A DNA stretch of 57,455 bases, taken from positions 1 through 57,455 of the forward strand of contig CALMVA010000069.1 of NCBI GenBank assembly GCA_937873035.1, read 5' to 3'. The DNA is from an uncultured Sphingomonadaceae bacterium (lineage in GTDB: Bacteria > Pseudomonadota > Alphaproteobacteria > Sphingomonadales > Sphingomonadaceae). The notes beneath the pieces were generated by a model. That model saw only the letters and a program-made list of their open reading frames with translations, was not told the origin of the DNA and searched no databases. Position numbers and translations under genes: made by a program. Shown piece after piece: positions 8,212 to 17,624 of the stretch. How positions within the stretch are numbered: position 1 is the first letter of the stretch; each line of letters starts with the position of its first letter.

Positions 8212-9225
8212 TTAATAAGCGCGCGCGATCGCAAATTCGACCGCTTCGATGAGCGCCGCCTTGGCTTTGGAGGCCGGGAAGATGCCAAGCGCGTCAATCG
8301 CACGCTGGCCGTAGAGCCGGGCCTTTTCAAAGGTGTCTGCAATCGCGCGGGTGCCATCGAGCAGCGTCTTGGCGTGCGCAAGATCATCGTCAGAAACGCG
8401 GCGGCCTTCCATCGCGTCCTTCCAGAAGGTGCGATCCACCTCATCGCCGCGCGCCATGGCGAGGATGACGGGCAGCGTCATCTTCCCGTCGCGGAAATCA
8501 TCGCCCACGCCCTTGCCCATCGTCTCGGCGTCCGAGGCATAGTCGATGGCATCATCGACAAGCTGGAAGGCAATGCCGAGATTGCGGCCATAGGAATCGA
8601 GCGCCATCTCCACCGTTTCGTCGCGCTCGGCGATCACGGCAGAGATGCGGCAGGCCGCAGCAAACAAAGCCGCCGTCTTGGCGCCGATAATGTCGAGATA
8701 CTGGTCTTCGCTCGTCGCCACCTGACGCTGCGCGGTCAACTGGTTGACCTCGCCTTCCGAAATGACGGCGCTCGCATTCGAGAGGATCTTCAGCACCTTG
8801 AGGCTGCCATCCTCCACCATCAGCTCGAATGCGCGGCTGAACAGAAAGTCGCCCACGAGCACGCTTGCCGAATTGCCCCAGATGACATTGGCGGTCTTGC
8901 GGCCACGGCGCAGGTCGGAATGATCGACCACATCATCGTGCAGCAGCGTGGCCGTGTGGATGAACTCGACCGAGGCGGCGAGCTGATATTGGCGATTTCC
9001 CGGATAATCGAGCAGCGCCGAGGTGGCGAGCGTCAGCATCGGGCGCATCCGCTTTCCGCCGCTGGCGATCAGATGCCCGGCAAGTTCAGGGATCAGCGGG
9101 ATTTGCGACTTCATCCGATCAAGGATGACGGCATTGACCTCGTTCATGCCCGACGCCACAAGCGCCATCATCGGGTCGAGCGAGGGGGCCGCGGAATTCG
9201 GTAGCCTGTGAATGGTAGCCGTCAT
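8212..9225 (-). CDS. Long-chain polyprenyl diphosphate synthase (ubiquinone side chain)
   Basis: The 337-residue trans-prenyltransferase builds the isoprenoid tail of ubiquinone from farnesyl diphosphate and IPP. Both aspartate-rich motifs are intact: DDVVD (97-101, in LLHDDVVDHSDLRRG) and DDAID (224-228, in FQLVDDAIDYA), as is GGKRMRP (57-63). The residues four and five places before the first motif are small (Ala/Thr), which in this family allows long products (C40-C50); sphingomonads usually make Q-10, so decaprenyl is likely, though octaprenyl cannot be excluded. ATG 9225 was chosen over an upstream in-frame codon at 9261 because the extra residues are Arg/Ala-rich and non-conserved. Confidence 0.9.
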   Translation of the reverse strand: MTATIHRLPNSAAPSLDPMMALVASGMNEVNAVILDRMKSQIPLIPELAGHLIASGGKRMRPMLTLATSALLDYPGNRQYQLAASVEFIHTATLLHDDVVDHSDLRRGRKTANVIWGNSASVLVGDFLFSRAFELMVEDGSLKVLKILSNASAVISEGEVNQLTAQRQVATSEDQYLDIIGAKTAALFAAACRISAVIAERDETVEMALDSYGRNLGIAFQLVDDAIDYASDAETMGKGVGDDFRDGKMTLPVILAMARGDEVDRTFWKDAMEGRRVSDDDLAHAKTLLDGTRAIADTFEKARLYGQRAIDALGIFPASKAKAALIEAVEFAIARAY

Positions 9226-9308
9226 ATGGGGCGCTCTGGCCGCGCTTCGTCGCAAAGGCAAGGAAAACAGGGTTGCATCTGGCAGCTTTTGGCGAAACTG
9301 GAAGAGAG

Positions 9309-9593
9309 ATGACCGACGAAACCCTGCACCGCTACCGCGAAAGCATCGACAATATCGATGCCGCCGTAATCTATATGCTCGCCGAACGCTTCAAGATCAC
9401 CAAGGCGGTGGGCGAGCATAAGGCCAAGACCGGGCTTCCGGCGGCGGATTCGGGCCGCGAAAAACGCCAGATAGAGCGGCTGCGCCGTCTGGCGACCGAC
9501 GCCAATCTTGATCCTGAATTTTCAGAGAAGTTCCTGCGCTTCATCATCGATGAGGTCATCCGCCATCATCAGCGGATCAAGAACGGCAGCTAG
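9309..9593 (+). CDS. Chorismate mutase, AroQ class
   Basis: This 94-residue all-helical protein matches monofunctional AroQ-type chorismate mutases that convert chorismate to prephenate for phenylalanine and tyrosine. Expected features are the N-terminal helix YRESIDNIDAAVIYMLAERF (Arg and Asp-rich), the basic helix KITKAVGEHKAK, and FLRFIIDEVIRHHQRIK at the end. The ATG at 9309 follows a GGAAGAGAG ribosome site; an in-frame ATG at 9273 lacks this support. It is divergent from the polyprenyl synthase gene, with only 83 bases between starts. aroC is about 3 kb downstream but not in the same operon. Confidence 0.88.
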   Translation: MTDETLHRYRESIDNIDAAVIYMLAERFKITKAVGEHKAKTGLPAADSGREKRQIERLRRLATDANLDPEFSEKFLRFIIDEVIRHHQRIKNGS

Positions 9594-9610
9594 GCTCGGA
9601 TCAGCCATGC

Positions 9611-9705
9611 GAGATGCCAGCCTGCGCTGGCATGACGGATGGAAATGAGGAAAGGTCCGTTACGCCTTCGCCCCGCACCGTCATGCCAGCGCAGGCTGGC
9701 ATCTC
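9611..9705. repeat. Pair of family A repeats in inverted orientation
   Basis: Two half units (GATGCCAGCCTGCGCTGGCA at 9613 and the mirror-image TGCCAGCGCAGGCTGGCATC ending near 9704) face each other across about 40 bases, so the whole block can fold into one long hairpin. It fills the gap between chorismate mutase and the DnaJ-type gene. Confidence 0.75.
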
Positions 9706-9773
9706 ATGCTCCTGCGTGCGCGGACTCCTTCGCCCCATTGCCGAAATGCCTCCCACTCCCTAGCTAGGGGCGC

Positions 9774-10697
9774 ATGGCAGATCCTTATTCGACTTTGGGG
9801 GTGGCAAAGGGCGCAAGCGAGGCCGAGATCAAAAAGGCTTATCGCAAGCTGGCCAAAGAGCTGCACCCCGACACGAACCGAGACAACCCCAAGGCCGCCG
9901 AGCGTTTTTCGCAGGTGGCGGCGGCCTATGACCTGTTGTCCGACAAGGACAAGCGCGCGCAGTTCGATCGCGGCGAGATCGACGAGAATGGCCAGCCGCG
10001 CAATCCGTTTGCAGGTGGCGGCAATCCCTTTGGCGGCGGCGGTTTCCGGCAGGGGCCGGGCGGCTTCAGCGGCAGCGCCGAAGGCATGGACTTTGGCGAC
10101 ATTTTCGACGGCCTGTTCGGCGGTCGTGGGCGTGGCGGCGGGCCCGGCGGCGGCTTCGGGCGTCAGGCCCCGCCGCCAAAGGGCGCGAATGTCGCCTATC
10201 GGCTGGCGGTGCCTTTTGAGGACGCAGCAACGCTGAAGCCTCAGCGCATCACACTGTCCGATGGCAAGACGATTGATCTGAAGCTTCCGGCAGGCGTCGA
10301 ATCGGGCACACAGATGAAGCTTGGCGGCAAGGGCCAGCCGGGGCCGGGCGGGGCAGGCGATGCGATCGTCACGATCGAGATCGGAACCCATGGCTTTTTC
10401 ACGCGCGATGGGGACAATGTGCGGATCGACCTGCCCATTTCACTCGTCGAGGCGGTGAAGGGTGGGCCGGTCAAGGTGCCGACGGTGGATGGCGCGGTGA
10501 TGCTCAACGTGCCCAAGGGCGCGACATCGGGCAAGACGCTGCGGCTGCGCGAGCGCGGCTTTACCGGCAAAAGCGGCAAGCGGGGCGATCAGCTCGTCAC
10601 GCTGATCGTCGATCTGCCGCCTGCGGATGCCGCGCTTGAGGCCTTTGTCGAAGGCTGGACCGACAGCCGCAATCCGCGCGCCAAGCTGGGCGTCTGA
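9774..10697 (+). CDS. DnaJ C-terminal domain co-chaperone (CbpA-like)
   Basis: The 307-residue protein has a J domain (2-68) with the DnaK-stimulating HPD at 31-33, a Gly/Phe-rich linker (about 78-140, with repeated GGG and F), and the two beta-sandwich substrate domains (140-300). It lacks the zinc-finger CxxCxGxG repeats of true DnaJ, which marks it as a class B/CbpA-type co-chaperone. Motifs of the C-terminal part include [28 protein letters not shown] and [12 protein letters not shown]. It would deliver unfolded clients to DnaK in the cytosol. The next gene starts six bases after its stop. Confidence 0.92.
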   Translation: MADPYSTLGVAKGASEAEIKKAYRKLAKELHPDTNRDNPKAAERFSQVAAAYDLLSDKDKRAQFDRGEIDENGQPRNPFAGGGNPFGGGGFRQGPGGFSGSAEGMDFGDIFDGLFGGRGRGGGPGGGFGRQAPPPKGANVAYRLAVPFEDAATLKPQRITLSDGKTIDLKLPAGVESGTQMKLGGKGQPGPGGAGDAIVTIEIGTHGFFTRDGDNVRIDLPISLVEAVKGGPVKVPTVDGAVMLNVPKGATSGKTLRLRERGFTGKSGKRGDQLVTLIVDLPPADAALEAFVEGWTDSRNPRAKLGV

Positions 10698-10703
10698 CGC
10701 CGG

Positions 10704-11660
10704 ATGCTGCAACAATCCCCGGAAACGCCGGAGGCGCGCCGCAGGCATCCGGGGGCGCATCCGCACCGGCGCGGCATCTGGGGGCATCTTGGGCTGGGGT
10801 CGAGGGGCTTTGAGATTGTCCGCCGCGTGGCCGTGGGGGTGTATAGCGACGGGTTTCTGCACGCGGGCAACCTTGCCTATCTGACGCTGCTCACGGTCTT
10901 TCCCTTCTTCATCGTCATGGCTGCCGTTACGCAGCTTATTGGCCGCCCAGAGGAAAATCTGGCGGTCATCCATTCGCTGCTTGTGGCGCTGCCGCCCAGC
11001 GTGCGGGTGACGATAGAAGGAGCCGCGCGCGAAATGCTTCTGGCGCGCACCGGGCCGCTGCTCTGGTTCGGCGCGATTGTCGGGTTGTGGACCGTCAGCA
11101 GCTTTATCGGGACAATCCGTGATATTCTGCGCCGTGCCTATGGCACAGGCTATGACCGGCCTTTCTGGCACTATCGGCTGCTTGGCATCGCGATTGCCTT
11201 TATCGCGGTGGCGCTCATCCTCTTTGCGCTGGCCGCCCAGATCGTGGTGACGGCGATCGAGCAGGTGGTGATCCGCTTCGTGCCCGCCGCGCAGCATCTG
11301 CTCGATTTCGAGGCGGGTTGGGTCTGGGCAACTATTGCCGTTTTCGGCGGATTGTTCGCCCTGTTCTGGACGCTCGCACCCTCGGCCTATCGCAGCGCGG
11401 CCTTTCCCAAATGGCCGGGCGCACTCGCGACGACGCTTTGGTGGGGCGGCGCGCTTGCCCTGCTTCCGCCCGCGCTTGCGCTGTTTGGCGGCTATGCGCT
11501 GACCTATGGAAGTCTTGCCGGTGTCATCGTTGCGCTGCTGTTTTTCTGGATAGTCGGATTCGGGCTTGTTATTGGGGCGCATCTGAACGCGGCGCTGGCC
11601 AATCCAGCCCCAAGAGAACCGCGACACACCAACAACATCCTCGAAGAAGGGAACGGCTAA
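10704..11660 (+). CDS. YihY/BrkB family inner-membrane protein
   Basis: This 318-residue protein belongs to the YihY/virulence factor BrkB family, once wrongly called ribonuclease BN. After a basic, probably cytoplasmic N-terminus it shows about six hydrophobic segments, including AYLTLLTVFPFFIVMAAVTQ, LLWFGAIVGLWTVSSFIGTI, LLGIAIAFIAVALILFALAAQ, WVWATIAVFGGLFALFWTLAP and GVIVALLFFWIVGFGLVIGAHLN. The family motifs FPF near TM1 and YGSLAGVIVALLFFW near the end are present. Function is unknown. Its stop is directly followed by the fabI start, so fabI expression is likely coupled to it. Confidence 0.88.
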   Translation: MLQQSPETPEARRRHPGAHPHRRGIWGHLGLGSRGFEIVRRVAVGVYSDGFLHAGNLAYLTLLTVFPFFIVMAAVTQLIGRPEENLAVIHSLLVALPPSVRVTIEGAAREMLLARTGPLLWFGAIVGLWTVSSFIGTIRDILRRAYGTGYDRPFWHYRLLGIAIAFIAVALILFALAAQIVVTAIEQVVIRFVPAAQHLLDFEAGWVWATIAVFGGLFALFWTLAPSAYRSAAFPKWPGALATTLWWGGALALLPPALALFGGYALTYGSLAGVIVALLFFWIVGFGLVIGAHLNAALANPAPREPRHTNNILEEGNG

Positions 11661-12464
11661 ATGGCGGGTTATATGGCAGGCAAGCGCGGCCTCATCATGG
11701 GGTTGGCGAACGATAAGTCGCTGGCCTGGGGCATTGCGCAGAAACTGCGTGAGGAAGGCGCCGAACTGGCCTTTTCCTATCAGGGCGAGGCGCTGGAAAA
11801 GCGCGTGCGTCCGCTGGCCGCCGAGTTGGGCAGTGATTTCCTGATTGAATGTGATGTGTCCGACATGGCCGATCTCGACAAGGCGTTTGCAACGCTGGCC
11901 GCGCGCTGGCCCGCGATTGATTTTGTCGTCCATGCCATTGGCTATTCCGACAAGACGCAGCTTCGTGGCCGCTATTGCGACACCAGTCTCGACAATTTCC
12001 TGATGACGATGAACATCTCGGTGTTCAGCTTCACCGCGGTTGCCCAGCGCGCGGCGGCGATGATGCCCAATGGCGGGTCGCTGCTGACGCTGACCTATTA
12101 TGGGGCTGAAAAGGTGGTGCCGCATTATAATGTGATGGGCGTTGCAAAATCGGCGCTGGAAACCTCGGTCAAATATCTCGCGGTTGATCTGGGGCGCGAC
12201 AATATCCGCGTCAACGCCATCTCGGCCGGTCCGATCAAGACGCTCGCCGCCTCTGGCATTGGCGATTTCCGCTATATCATGAAGTGGAATGAGTTGAATT
12301 CCCCGCTCAAGCGCAACACGACCATCGAGGATGTTGGCGGTGCGGGGCTTTATCTGCTGTCAGACTTGTCGTCGGGCGTGTCGGGTGAAACGCATCATGT
12401 CGATTGCGGCTATCATGTCGTGGGCATGAAAGCCGAAGACGCGCCAGACATCGCGCTGTCGTAA
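11661..12464 (+). CDS. fabI: Enoyl-[acyl-carrier-protein] reductase (NADH) FabI
   Basis: FabI performs the last reduction of each fatty-acid elongation cycle. The 267-residue SDR-fold protein shows the FabI-type nucleotide site GLANDKSLAWGIA and the catalytic set Tyr146, Tyr156 and Lys163 (YYGAEKVVPHYNVMGVAK), which places it in the Y-x6-K FabI class rather than FabV or FabL. Asp65-Val66 (ECDVSD) is also typical. The ATG at 11661 immediately follows the stop of the YihY gene and has GAAGGGAA upstream. No second enoyl reductase is visible in this window. Confidence 0.96.
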   Translation: MAGYMAGKRGLIMGLANDKSLAWGIAQKLREEGAELAFSYQGEALEKRVRPLAAELGSDFLIECDVSDMADLDKAFATLAARWPAIDFVVHAIGYSDKTQLRGRYCDTSLDNFLMTMNISVFSFTAVAQRAAAMMPNGGSLLTLTYYGAEKVVPHYNVMGVAKSALETSVKYLAVDLGRDNIRVNAISAGPIKTLAASGIGDFRYIMKWNELNSPLKRNTTIEDVGGAGLYLLSDLSSGVSGETHHVDCGYHVVGMKAEDAPDIALS

Positions 12465-12468
12465 TTAT

Positions 12469-12617
12469 CGTCATGCGAGCACAGGCCGGCATCTCGCGTG
12501 CGCCATCCCGGAGACCCCAGCCTTCGCTGGGGTGACGCTGAGAGGGGCGGGCTAATTGACGGGGGATGGTACATATGCCTCGGTCCTCCCCGTCATGCCG
12601 GCGCAGGCTGTCATCTC
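12469..12617. repeat. Family A repeats between fabI and aroC
   Basis: A diverged full unit (12469-12537; GAGACCCCAGCCTTCGCTGG on the far side) and a half unit (12591-12617; CGTCATGCCGGCGCAGGC) occupy most of the 200-base gap. The aroC promoter must overlap or follow them. No gene is seen. Confidence 0.7.
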
Positions 12618-12664
12618 TGTCTCTGCGCCTTGCAATGCCGTGCAAATCGCGGCATCGCAGGACC

Positions 12665-13732
12665 ATGAGTTTCAACACCTTCGGCCGCGTCTTCCGCTTC
12701 ACCACCTGGGGGGAAAGCCATGGCCCCGCGCTGGGCGCGGTTGTCGATGGCTGCCCGCCGGGCCTTGCGCTCTCGGCGGAGGACATCCAGCCTTTTCTCG
12801 ACAAGCGCCGCCCCGGCACCTCGCGCTTCACGACGCAGCGTCAGGAGCCGGATGAGGTGCGTATTCTTTCTGGCGTGTTCGAGGGGCGGACCACGGGCAC
12901 GCCGATCAGCCTGATGATCGAGAATGTCGACCAGCGGTCCAAGGATTATTCGGATGTTGCCAAGGCGTATCGCCCCGGCCATGCCGATTACAGCTATGAT
13001 GCCAAATATGGCTTTCGCGATTATCGCGGCGGCGGACGGTCATCGGCGCGCGAAACGGCGGCACGCGTGGCAGCCGGGGCAGTGGCCCGTGCGGTGATCC
13101 CTGAGGTCTCGATCATGGCCTATGTCGTGGAAGTTGGCGGCGACGCCATTGACCGCGACAATTTCGAAGTCAGCCAGATCGACAAGAATCCGTTCTTCTG
13201 CCCCGATGAAGCTGCCGCTGGTCGTTGGGAAAAGCTGGTGGACGAAGCCCGCAAGGCAGGCTCTTCGCTTGGCGCGGTCGTGGAGTGCGTCGCGACGGGC
13301 GTTCCCGCCGGATGGGGCGCGCCACTCTATGCCAAGCTTGATAGCGAGTTGGCGTCCGCGATGATGAGCATCAATGCCGTGAAGGCGATTGAAATCGGCG
13401 CGGGCTTTGCCGCGGCCCGCCTGCGCGGCGAGGAAAATGCCGATCCGATGCGTCCGGGCAGCAATGCACCGCAATTCCTTGCCAATAATGCAGGCGGCAT
13501 CGCGGGTGGTATTTCGACCGGCCAGCCCGTTGTCGTGCGTGTGGCCTTCAAGCCGACATCGTCGATCCTGACGCCGGTTGAAACCGTAACGCGCGAGGGC
13601 GAAGCGGCAGAAATCGTGACCAAGGGGCGGCATGACCCGTGCGTCGGCATTCGCGGGGCGCCCGTCGTTGAAGCGATGATGGCGCTGGTGCTCGCGGACC
13701 AGAAACTGCTTCACCGGGCGCAATGCGGATAG
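12665..13732 (+). CDS. aroC: Chorismate synthase
   Basis: Chorismate synthase makes chorismate from EPSP, the final step of the shikimate pathway, using reduced FMN. This 355-residue protein starts with the family's N-terminal signature ([15 protein letters not shown], with GESHG at 16-20) and carries the other family blocks GMRPGSNA-like ([19 protein letters not shown]), [18 protein letters not shown] and the late [19 protein letters not shown]. The start at 12665 is set by the conserved N-terminus. An open frame extends 33 codons upstream through repeat DNA and is not coding there. The MFS gene begins five bases downstream. Confidence 0.96.
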   Translation: MSFNTFGRVFRFTTWGESHGPALGAVVDGCPPGLALSAEDIQPFLDKRRPGTSRFTTQRQEPDEVRILSGVFEGRTTGTPISLMIENVDQRSKDYSDVAKAYRPGHADYSYDAKYGFRDYRGGGRSSARETAARVAAGAVARAVIPEVSIMAYVVEVGGDAIDRDNFEVSQIDKNPFFCPDEAAAGRWEKLVDEARKAGSSLGAVVECVATGVPAGWGAPLYAKLDSELASAMMSINAVKAIEIGAGFAAARLRGEENADPMRPGSNAPQFLANNAGGIAGGISTGQPVVVRVAFKPTSSILTPVETVTREGEAAEIVTKGRHDPCVGIRGAPVVEAMMALVLADQKLLHRAQCG

Positions 13733-13736
13733 TTGC

Positions 13737-15020
13737 GTGCGGCTAGGCGCCGCAGCCCCTTCCAGTGCGCAGACGTCCACGCGATTGCTGATGTGGACGC
13801 TCCTTGTCATCTACGTCTTCAATTTTCTTGATCGCCAGATCGTCAACATTCTCGCGCATGAAATCAGCCGCGACCTTGGCCTGAGCGATACGCAAATCGG
13901 CTTGATGACCGGCCTGGCCTTCGCGGTTTTCTACACCTTTCTCGGCATTCCTATCGCGCGCTATGCAGATCGTCCGCGCACCAACCGCGCCCGGCTGATC
14001 ACGCTGTCGCTGGGCATATGGTCGCTCATGTCGGCGGCGTGCGGGCTTGCGCAGAATTTTGTCCAGTTGCTTGCCGCGCGCATTGGCGTGGGCGTGGGCG
14101 AGGCAGGCTGCACGCCTGCCGCGCACTCGATCATCACCGATGCCGTTCCACGTGAAAAACGCGCCTCGGCGATTGCCTTTTATGGGCTGGGAATTCCCAT
14201 TGGCAGCCTGATCGGCATGGCATTGGGCGGCGCGCTCAGCGATGTGATCGGCTGGCGCAAGACTTTTCTTGTGGTGAGCGTGCCCGGCCTGCTCTTTGCC
14301 TGTGTTTTGCCCTTCATCCTCAAAGACCCCGCCCGCCACGCAGCCGTGGCGCAGGCGCAGGCCGCGCCGCAGCCTTTCTTGCAGGCGCTGCGTGAGATTG
14401 CCGCGACGCCGGGCTTTGTGCTGCTGCTGCTCGGCGCGTCGTTCACGGCCTTCCTGTCTTATGGCAAGGGGGTGTGGGTCACGATTCTCTTCCAGCGCGA
14501 CTTTGGCTTGAGTGCGGCGGAAACCGGGCTTTGGCTCGGCATTACGGGTGGCATCTCGTCGATGATCGGCACATGGCTGGGCGGCTATCTGGCGGACCGC
14601 TACGGCCATACGGACCGTCAGCATATGCTGACCGCGCCTGCGCTGGGGATGGTGATTGCAGCGCCCATTTTGTTCGCGGCTTATTATGTCGATGACTGGC
14701 GAACGGCGATTGCGCTGCTGATGCTGCCCGGCGTGCTCAACTATCTTTATTACGGCCCCTGCTATGCGCTGGCGCAGCAACTGGTGCAGCCGGGGCAGCG
14801 TGCGGTGGCGACCTCGCTCGTCGTCTTTGGCCAGAATCTGATCGGGCTTGGGCTTGGGCCGCTCTTTTTCGGGATGTTGTCAGATGCGCTGCGCCCGATG
14901 GCGGGGGCAGATAGTGTGCGCTGGGTGCTCTATGGCGCGGCGTGGCTGGGCATCATCCCTGCGCTGTTCCTCTGGCGGGCGGCGAAAAGGCTCGCCGCCA
15001 CGCCTGGGGCGGCTTCATAG
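13737..15020 (+). CDS. MFS transporter, spinster-like
   Basis: This is a 427-residue major facilitator with twelve predicted transmembrane segments. TM1 contains VFNFLDRQIVNILA, the pattern of the spinster-like subfamily abundant in sphingomonads, followed by DLGLSDTQIGLMTGLAFAVFY. The loop 2-3 motif is degenerate (ARYADRPRTNR), and ARIGVGVGEAGCTPAAHSII marks TM4. The substrate is unknown. Start is uncertain: GTG 13737, close behind aroC, or ATG 13791 just before TM1; no strong ribosome site settles it. Its 3' end faces purA across a perfect hairpin. Confidence 0.87.
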   Translation: MRLGAAAPSSAQTSTRLLMWTLLVIYVFNFLDRQIVNILAHEISRDLGLSDTQIGLMTGLAFAVFYTFLGIPIARYADRPRTNRARLITLSLGIWSLMSAACGLAQNFVQLLAARIGVGVGEAGCTPAAHSIITDAVPREKRASAIAFYGLGIPIGSLIGMALGGALSDVIGWRKTFLVVSVPGLLFACVLPFILKDPARHAAVAQAQAAPQPFLQALREIAATPGFVLLLLGASFTAFLSYGKGVWVTILFQRDFGLSAAETGLWLGITGGISSMIGTWLGGYLADRYGHTDRQHMLTAPALGMVIAAPILFAAYYVDDWRTAIALLMLPGVLNYLYYGPCYALAQQLVQPGQRAVATSLVVFGQNLIGLGLGPLFFGMLSDALRPMAGADSVRWVLYGAAWLGIIPALFLWRAAKRLAATPGAAS

Positions 15021-15042
15021 TGCCAGACGCTGTCAATCTACA

Positions 15043-15075
15043 CCGTTCGCCCTGAGCTTGTCGAAGGGCGAACGG
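15043..15075. terminator. Perfect hairpin (repeat family B) between convergent genes
   Basis: CCGTTCGCCCT (15043-15053) and AGGGCGAACGG (15065-15075) are perfect inverted arms around the loop GAGCTTGTCGA. The element sits between the convergent ends of the MFS gene and purA and has no T-run, so if it ends transcription it probably works with Rho or as a 3' stabiliser. Diverged copies occur near 38968-39082 and 42770-42867, so it is also a dispersed repeat. Confidence 0.6.
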
Positions 15076-15108
15076 AGGGATGATGCAGATTAAGGGGTGT
15101 CGCCCCAA

Positions 15109-16398
15109 TCAGTCGAGGAAGGGATCGCGCACGAGGATTGTGTCCTCGCGCTCCGGGCTGGTCGAGACGAGCGCGACCGGACATTCGATCAGCTCTTCGA
15201 TGCGGCGGACATATTTGATCGCCTGTGCCGGAAGCTCGGCCCAGCTGCGGGCGCCAGCCGTGGTTTCGGCCCAGCCGTCCATTTCCTCGTAGATCGGCTC
15301 GGCACGCGCCTGATCGGCAGCGTGTGGCGGCAGATAGTCATAGACCGTATCGCCGATCCGGTAGCCGGTGCAGATCTTGAGTGTCTCAAAGCCATCGAGC
15401 ACGTCGAGCTTGGTGAGCGCGATGCCGGTGATGCCCGACACCGCGGCAGACTGGCGCACGAGCACGGCATCAAACCAGCCGCAGCGGCGCTTGCGGCCCG
15501 TGACCGTGCCAAACTCATGCCCGCGCTCGCCAAGGCGCTGGCCGGTCGCATCCTCAAGTTCGGTGGGGAACGGGCCAGAGCCGACGCGTGTCGTATAGGC
15601 CTTCACGATGCCGAGCACGAAGCCGACCGAAGACGGGCCGAGGCCTGACCCGCCAGAGGCCGTGCCCGCAATCGTGTTGGACGAGGTAACGAAGGGGTAA
15701 GTGCCGTGATCGACATCGAGCAGCACGCCCTGCGCGCCTTCAAACAGAACGCGGTCGCCGCGCTTCTTGGCGGCGTTGAGCGTTACCCACACCGGCTTGG
15801 CGAAGGGCAGGATGAAGGCGGCAATGTCGGCGAGGTCGTTCAGCAGGCGCTGGCGATCAATCGGCGGCTGGCCAAAGCCCGCGCGCAGCGCATCATGGTG
15901 CGCGCAGATGCGATCCAGCTGGGCGTCGAGATCGTCAAGATGCGCCAGATCGCACACGCGGATCGCCCGCCTGCCCACCTTGTCTTCATAGGCCGGGCCA
16001 ATGCCGCGCCCCGTGGTGCCAATCTTGCCTGCACCCGCTGCGGTTTCGCGCAGGCCATCAAGATCGCGGTGGAAGGGAAGGATCAGCGGCGCGTTTTCGG
16101 CGATGTGGAGATTTTCGGGCGAGATGTTGACGCCCTGCCCCTTGAGCTTCGCCACCTCATCGCGGAAGTGCCACGGATCGAGCACCACGCCATTGCCGAT
16201 GACCGAAAGTGTGCCGCGCACGATGCCGGACGGCAGCAATGAAAGCTTGTAGGTCTGCTCGCCCACAACAAGTGTGTGGCCCGCATTGTGCCCGCCCTGA
16301 AAGCGGACGACGACATCTGCGCGGCTGGCAAGCCAGTCGACAATCTTGCCTTTGCCTTCGTCGCCCCACTGAGCGCCGATCACGGTGACATTTGCCAT
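15109..16398 (-). CDS. purA: Adenylosuccinate synthetase
   Basis: PurA joins IMP and aspartate with GTP to form adenylosuccinate, the first committed step to AMP. The 429-residue protein has the GTP loop [11 protein letters not shown] (8-18, catalytic Asp13) and GGHNAGHT (35-42, catalytic His41), plus [37 protein letters not shown] and a late VSTSPERED. The ATG at 16398 is fixed by the conserved N-terminus; the frame stays open upstream without conserved sequence. It is the last gene of the run serC-serA-hisZ-purA, after a 144-base gap behind hisZ. Confidence 0.96.
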   Translation of the reverse strand: MANVTVIGAQWGDEGKGKIVDWLASRADVVVRFQGGHNAGHTLVVGEQTYKLSLLPSGIVRGTLSVIGNGVVLDPWHFRDEVAKLKGQGVNISPENLHIAENAPLILPFHRDLDGLRETAAGAGKIGTTGRGIGPAYEDKVGRRAIRVCDLAHLDDLDAQLDRICAHHDALRAGFGQPPIDRQRLLNDLADIAAFILPFAKPVWVTLNAAKKRGDRVLFEGAQGVLLDVDHGTYPFVTSSNTIAGTASGGSGLGPSSVGFVLGIVKAYTTRVGSGPFPTELEDATGQRLGERGHEFGTVTGRKRRCGWFDAVLVRQSAAVSGITGIALTKLDVLDGFETLKICTGYRIGDTVYDYLPPHAADQARAEPIYEEMDGWAETTAGARSWAELPAQAIKYVRRIEELIECPVALVSTSPEREDTILVRDPFLD

Positions 16399-16542
16399 TA
16401 GAGTTTCCCGATTATGTCGGGCCTTTTCCTCCGGCGGAGGGAGTTCTCCGCGAAGGGATTCGCCGCGCCGTCCGATATTGTTCTGGACGCGGGCCGTCCA
16501 CCCCAAACAGGGTTTTATCGCCGCAAAGAAAGTTATTTGCCG

Positions 16543-17607
16543 TCAGGCGACGGGTTCTGGCCTGCCGTTGGACAGGATGTGCGTGCAAATTTGCGCGTCA
16601 GCCGAATCATCATCGGTCAGCGCGGCAACCGTCACCCAGCCTTCGGCGCGCAAGGCGGCGGCCTTTTGCGGGAGCGTGCCAAGCGGCAAAAAGAGTCGGC
16701 GGCGCTCACCGCGTGACAGGCCGGCATCGATCAGGGGATCAATATAGGCGGAAAAGCCAACGGCGGGCTCATTGCCGATGCGATAGCTTCCGCCCCGGCC
16801 GATTTCGCCCGAAGTGTGCGGTGAAAAGAGCGAGAAGCCCAGCCAGCTCTGATATTCAAAACCGTGACGCTCGGTGGGGTCGAGCGTCACGCGCACATCG
16901 GCGGGCAGCCCGGCGACCACGGCATCAAAAGCATCGAGCCGCGCGGTGAGAAGCCCCTTGGTGTCAAAGTCCCTGAGCCGCGCCATGGCGTCGGCATAGG
17001 GACCAGCCGCTGAGATGAGGGCTGCAAATTCCGGCGGAACGCCCGCTGCGTCCTTGGCGTCGAGACTGGCCTTCAGACCTGTGCTGTCGGTGCCGGGCAG
17101 CAGCGTGTCGATGAGGTCGGGCATGGTGAGATCAAGCGTGATCTCACGCACGCCAGCGGCCTTGAGCGCCTCGATGGCGACGGCAACAACTTCGGTTGCG
17201 GCGGCCACGCTATCGGTGCCGATCAGCTCTGCACCCACTTGCATCATCTCGCGCTCCGGGCGCAGTTGCGTTGCGCGCAGCTTGACGACCGGGCCGCCAT
17301 AGCTGAGCCGCACCGGGCGCGGATGGTGGCCCATGCGCGTGGTGGCGATCCGCCCGATCTGCCCGGTAATGTCCGAGCGTACCGCCATCGTTTCGCCCGA
17401 AACAGGATCGACGAAGCGCAGCAGATCACGCGAGGACGTGCCGAGCGCCCCGGTCAGGCTTGTCTCAAACTCGGCAAGCGGGGTCTGGACGCGCTCATAA
17501 CCATGGAGCGCCACCGTATCGAGCACCGCGCGCACGAGCCGGGCCGAGGCATCGGCCTCAGGCGGCAGGCGATCACGAAATCCGGTGGGGAGCAATCCAG
17601 TGGTCAT
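16543..17607 (-). CDS. hisZ: ATP phosphoribosyltransferase regulatory subunit HisZ
   Basis: HisZ is a catalytically inactive relative of histidyl-tRNA synthetase that pairs with the short form of HisG to make and regulate the first enzyme of histidine synthesis. The 354-residue protein shows the class II synthetase-like start (LLPTGFRDRLPPEA), a motif 2 region (RFVDPVSGETMAVRSDITGQIGR) and GRGGSYRIG near the end. It lacks a C-terminal anticodon-binding domain, which separates it from HisS. Its presence implies a short HisG elsewhere in the genome. It lies 17 bases behind serA. Confidence 0.91.
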   Translation of the reverse strand: MTTGLLPTGFRDRLPPEADASARLVRAVLDTVALHGYERVQTPLAEFETSLTGALGTSSRDLLRFVDPVSGETMAVRSDITGQIGRIATTRMGHHPRPVRLSYGGPVVKLRATQLRPEREMMQVGAELIGTDSVAAATEVVAVAIEALKAAGVREITLDLTMPDLIDTLLPGTDSTGLKASLDAKDAAGVPPEFAALISAAGPYADAMARLRDFDTKGLLTARLDAFDAVVAGLPADVRVTLDPTERHGFEYQSWLGFSLFSPHTSGEIGRGGSYRIGNEPAVGFSAYIDPLIDAGLSRGERRRLFLPLGTLPQKAAALRAEGWVTVAALTDDDSADAQICTHILSNGRPEPVA

Positions 17608-17624
17608 GAGCGCGCCTTATCAGA

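Noticed and set aside
10440..12125. Minus-strand open frame of 561 codons across the DnaJ-like, YihY and fabI genes
   Set aside because: It spans three well-defined genes on the other strand and has no recognisable domain.
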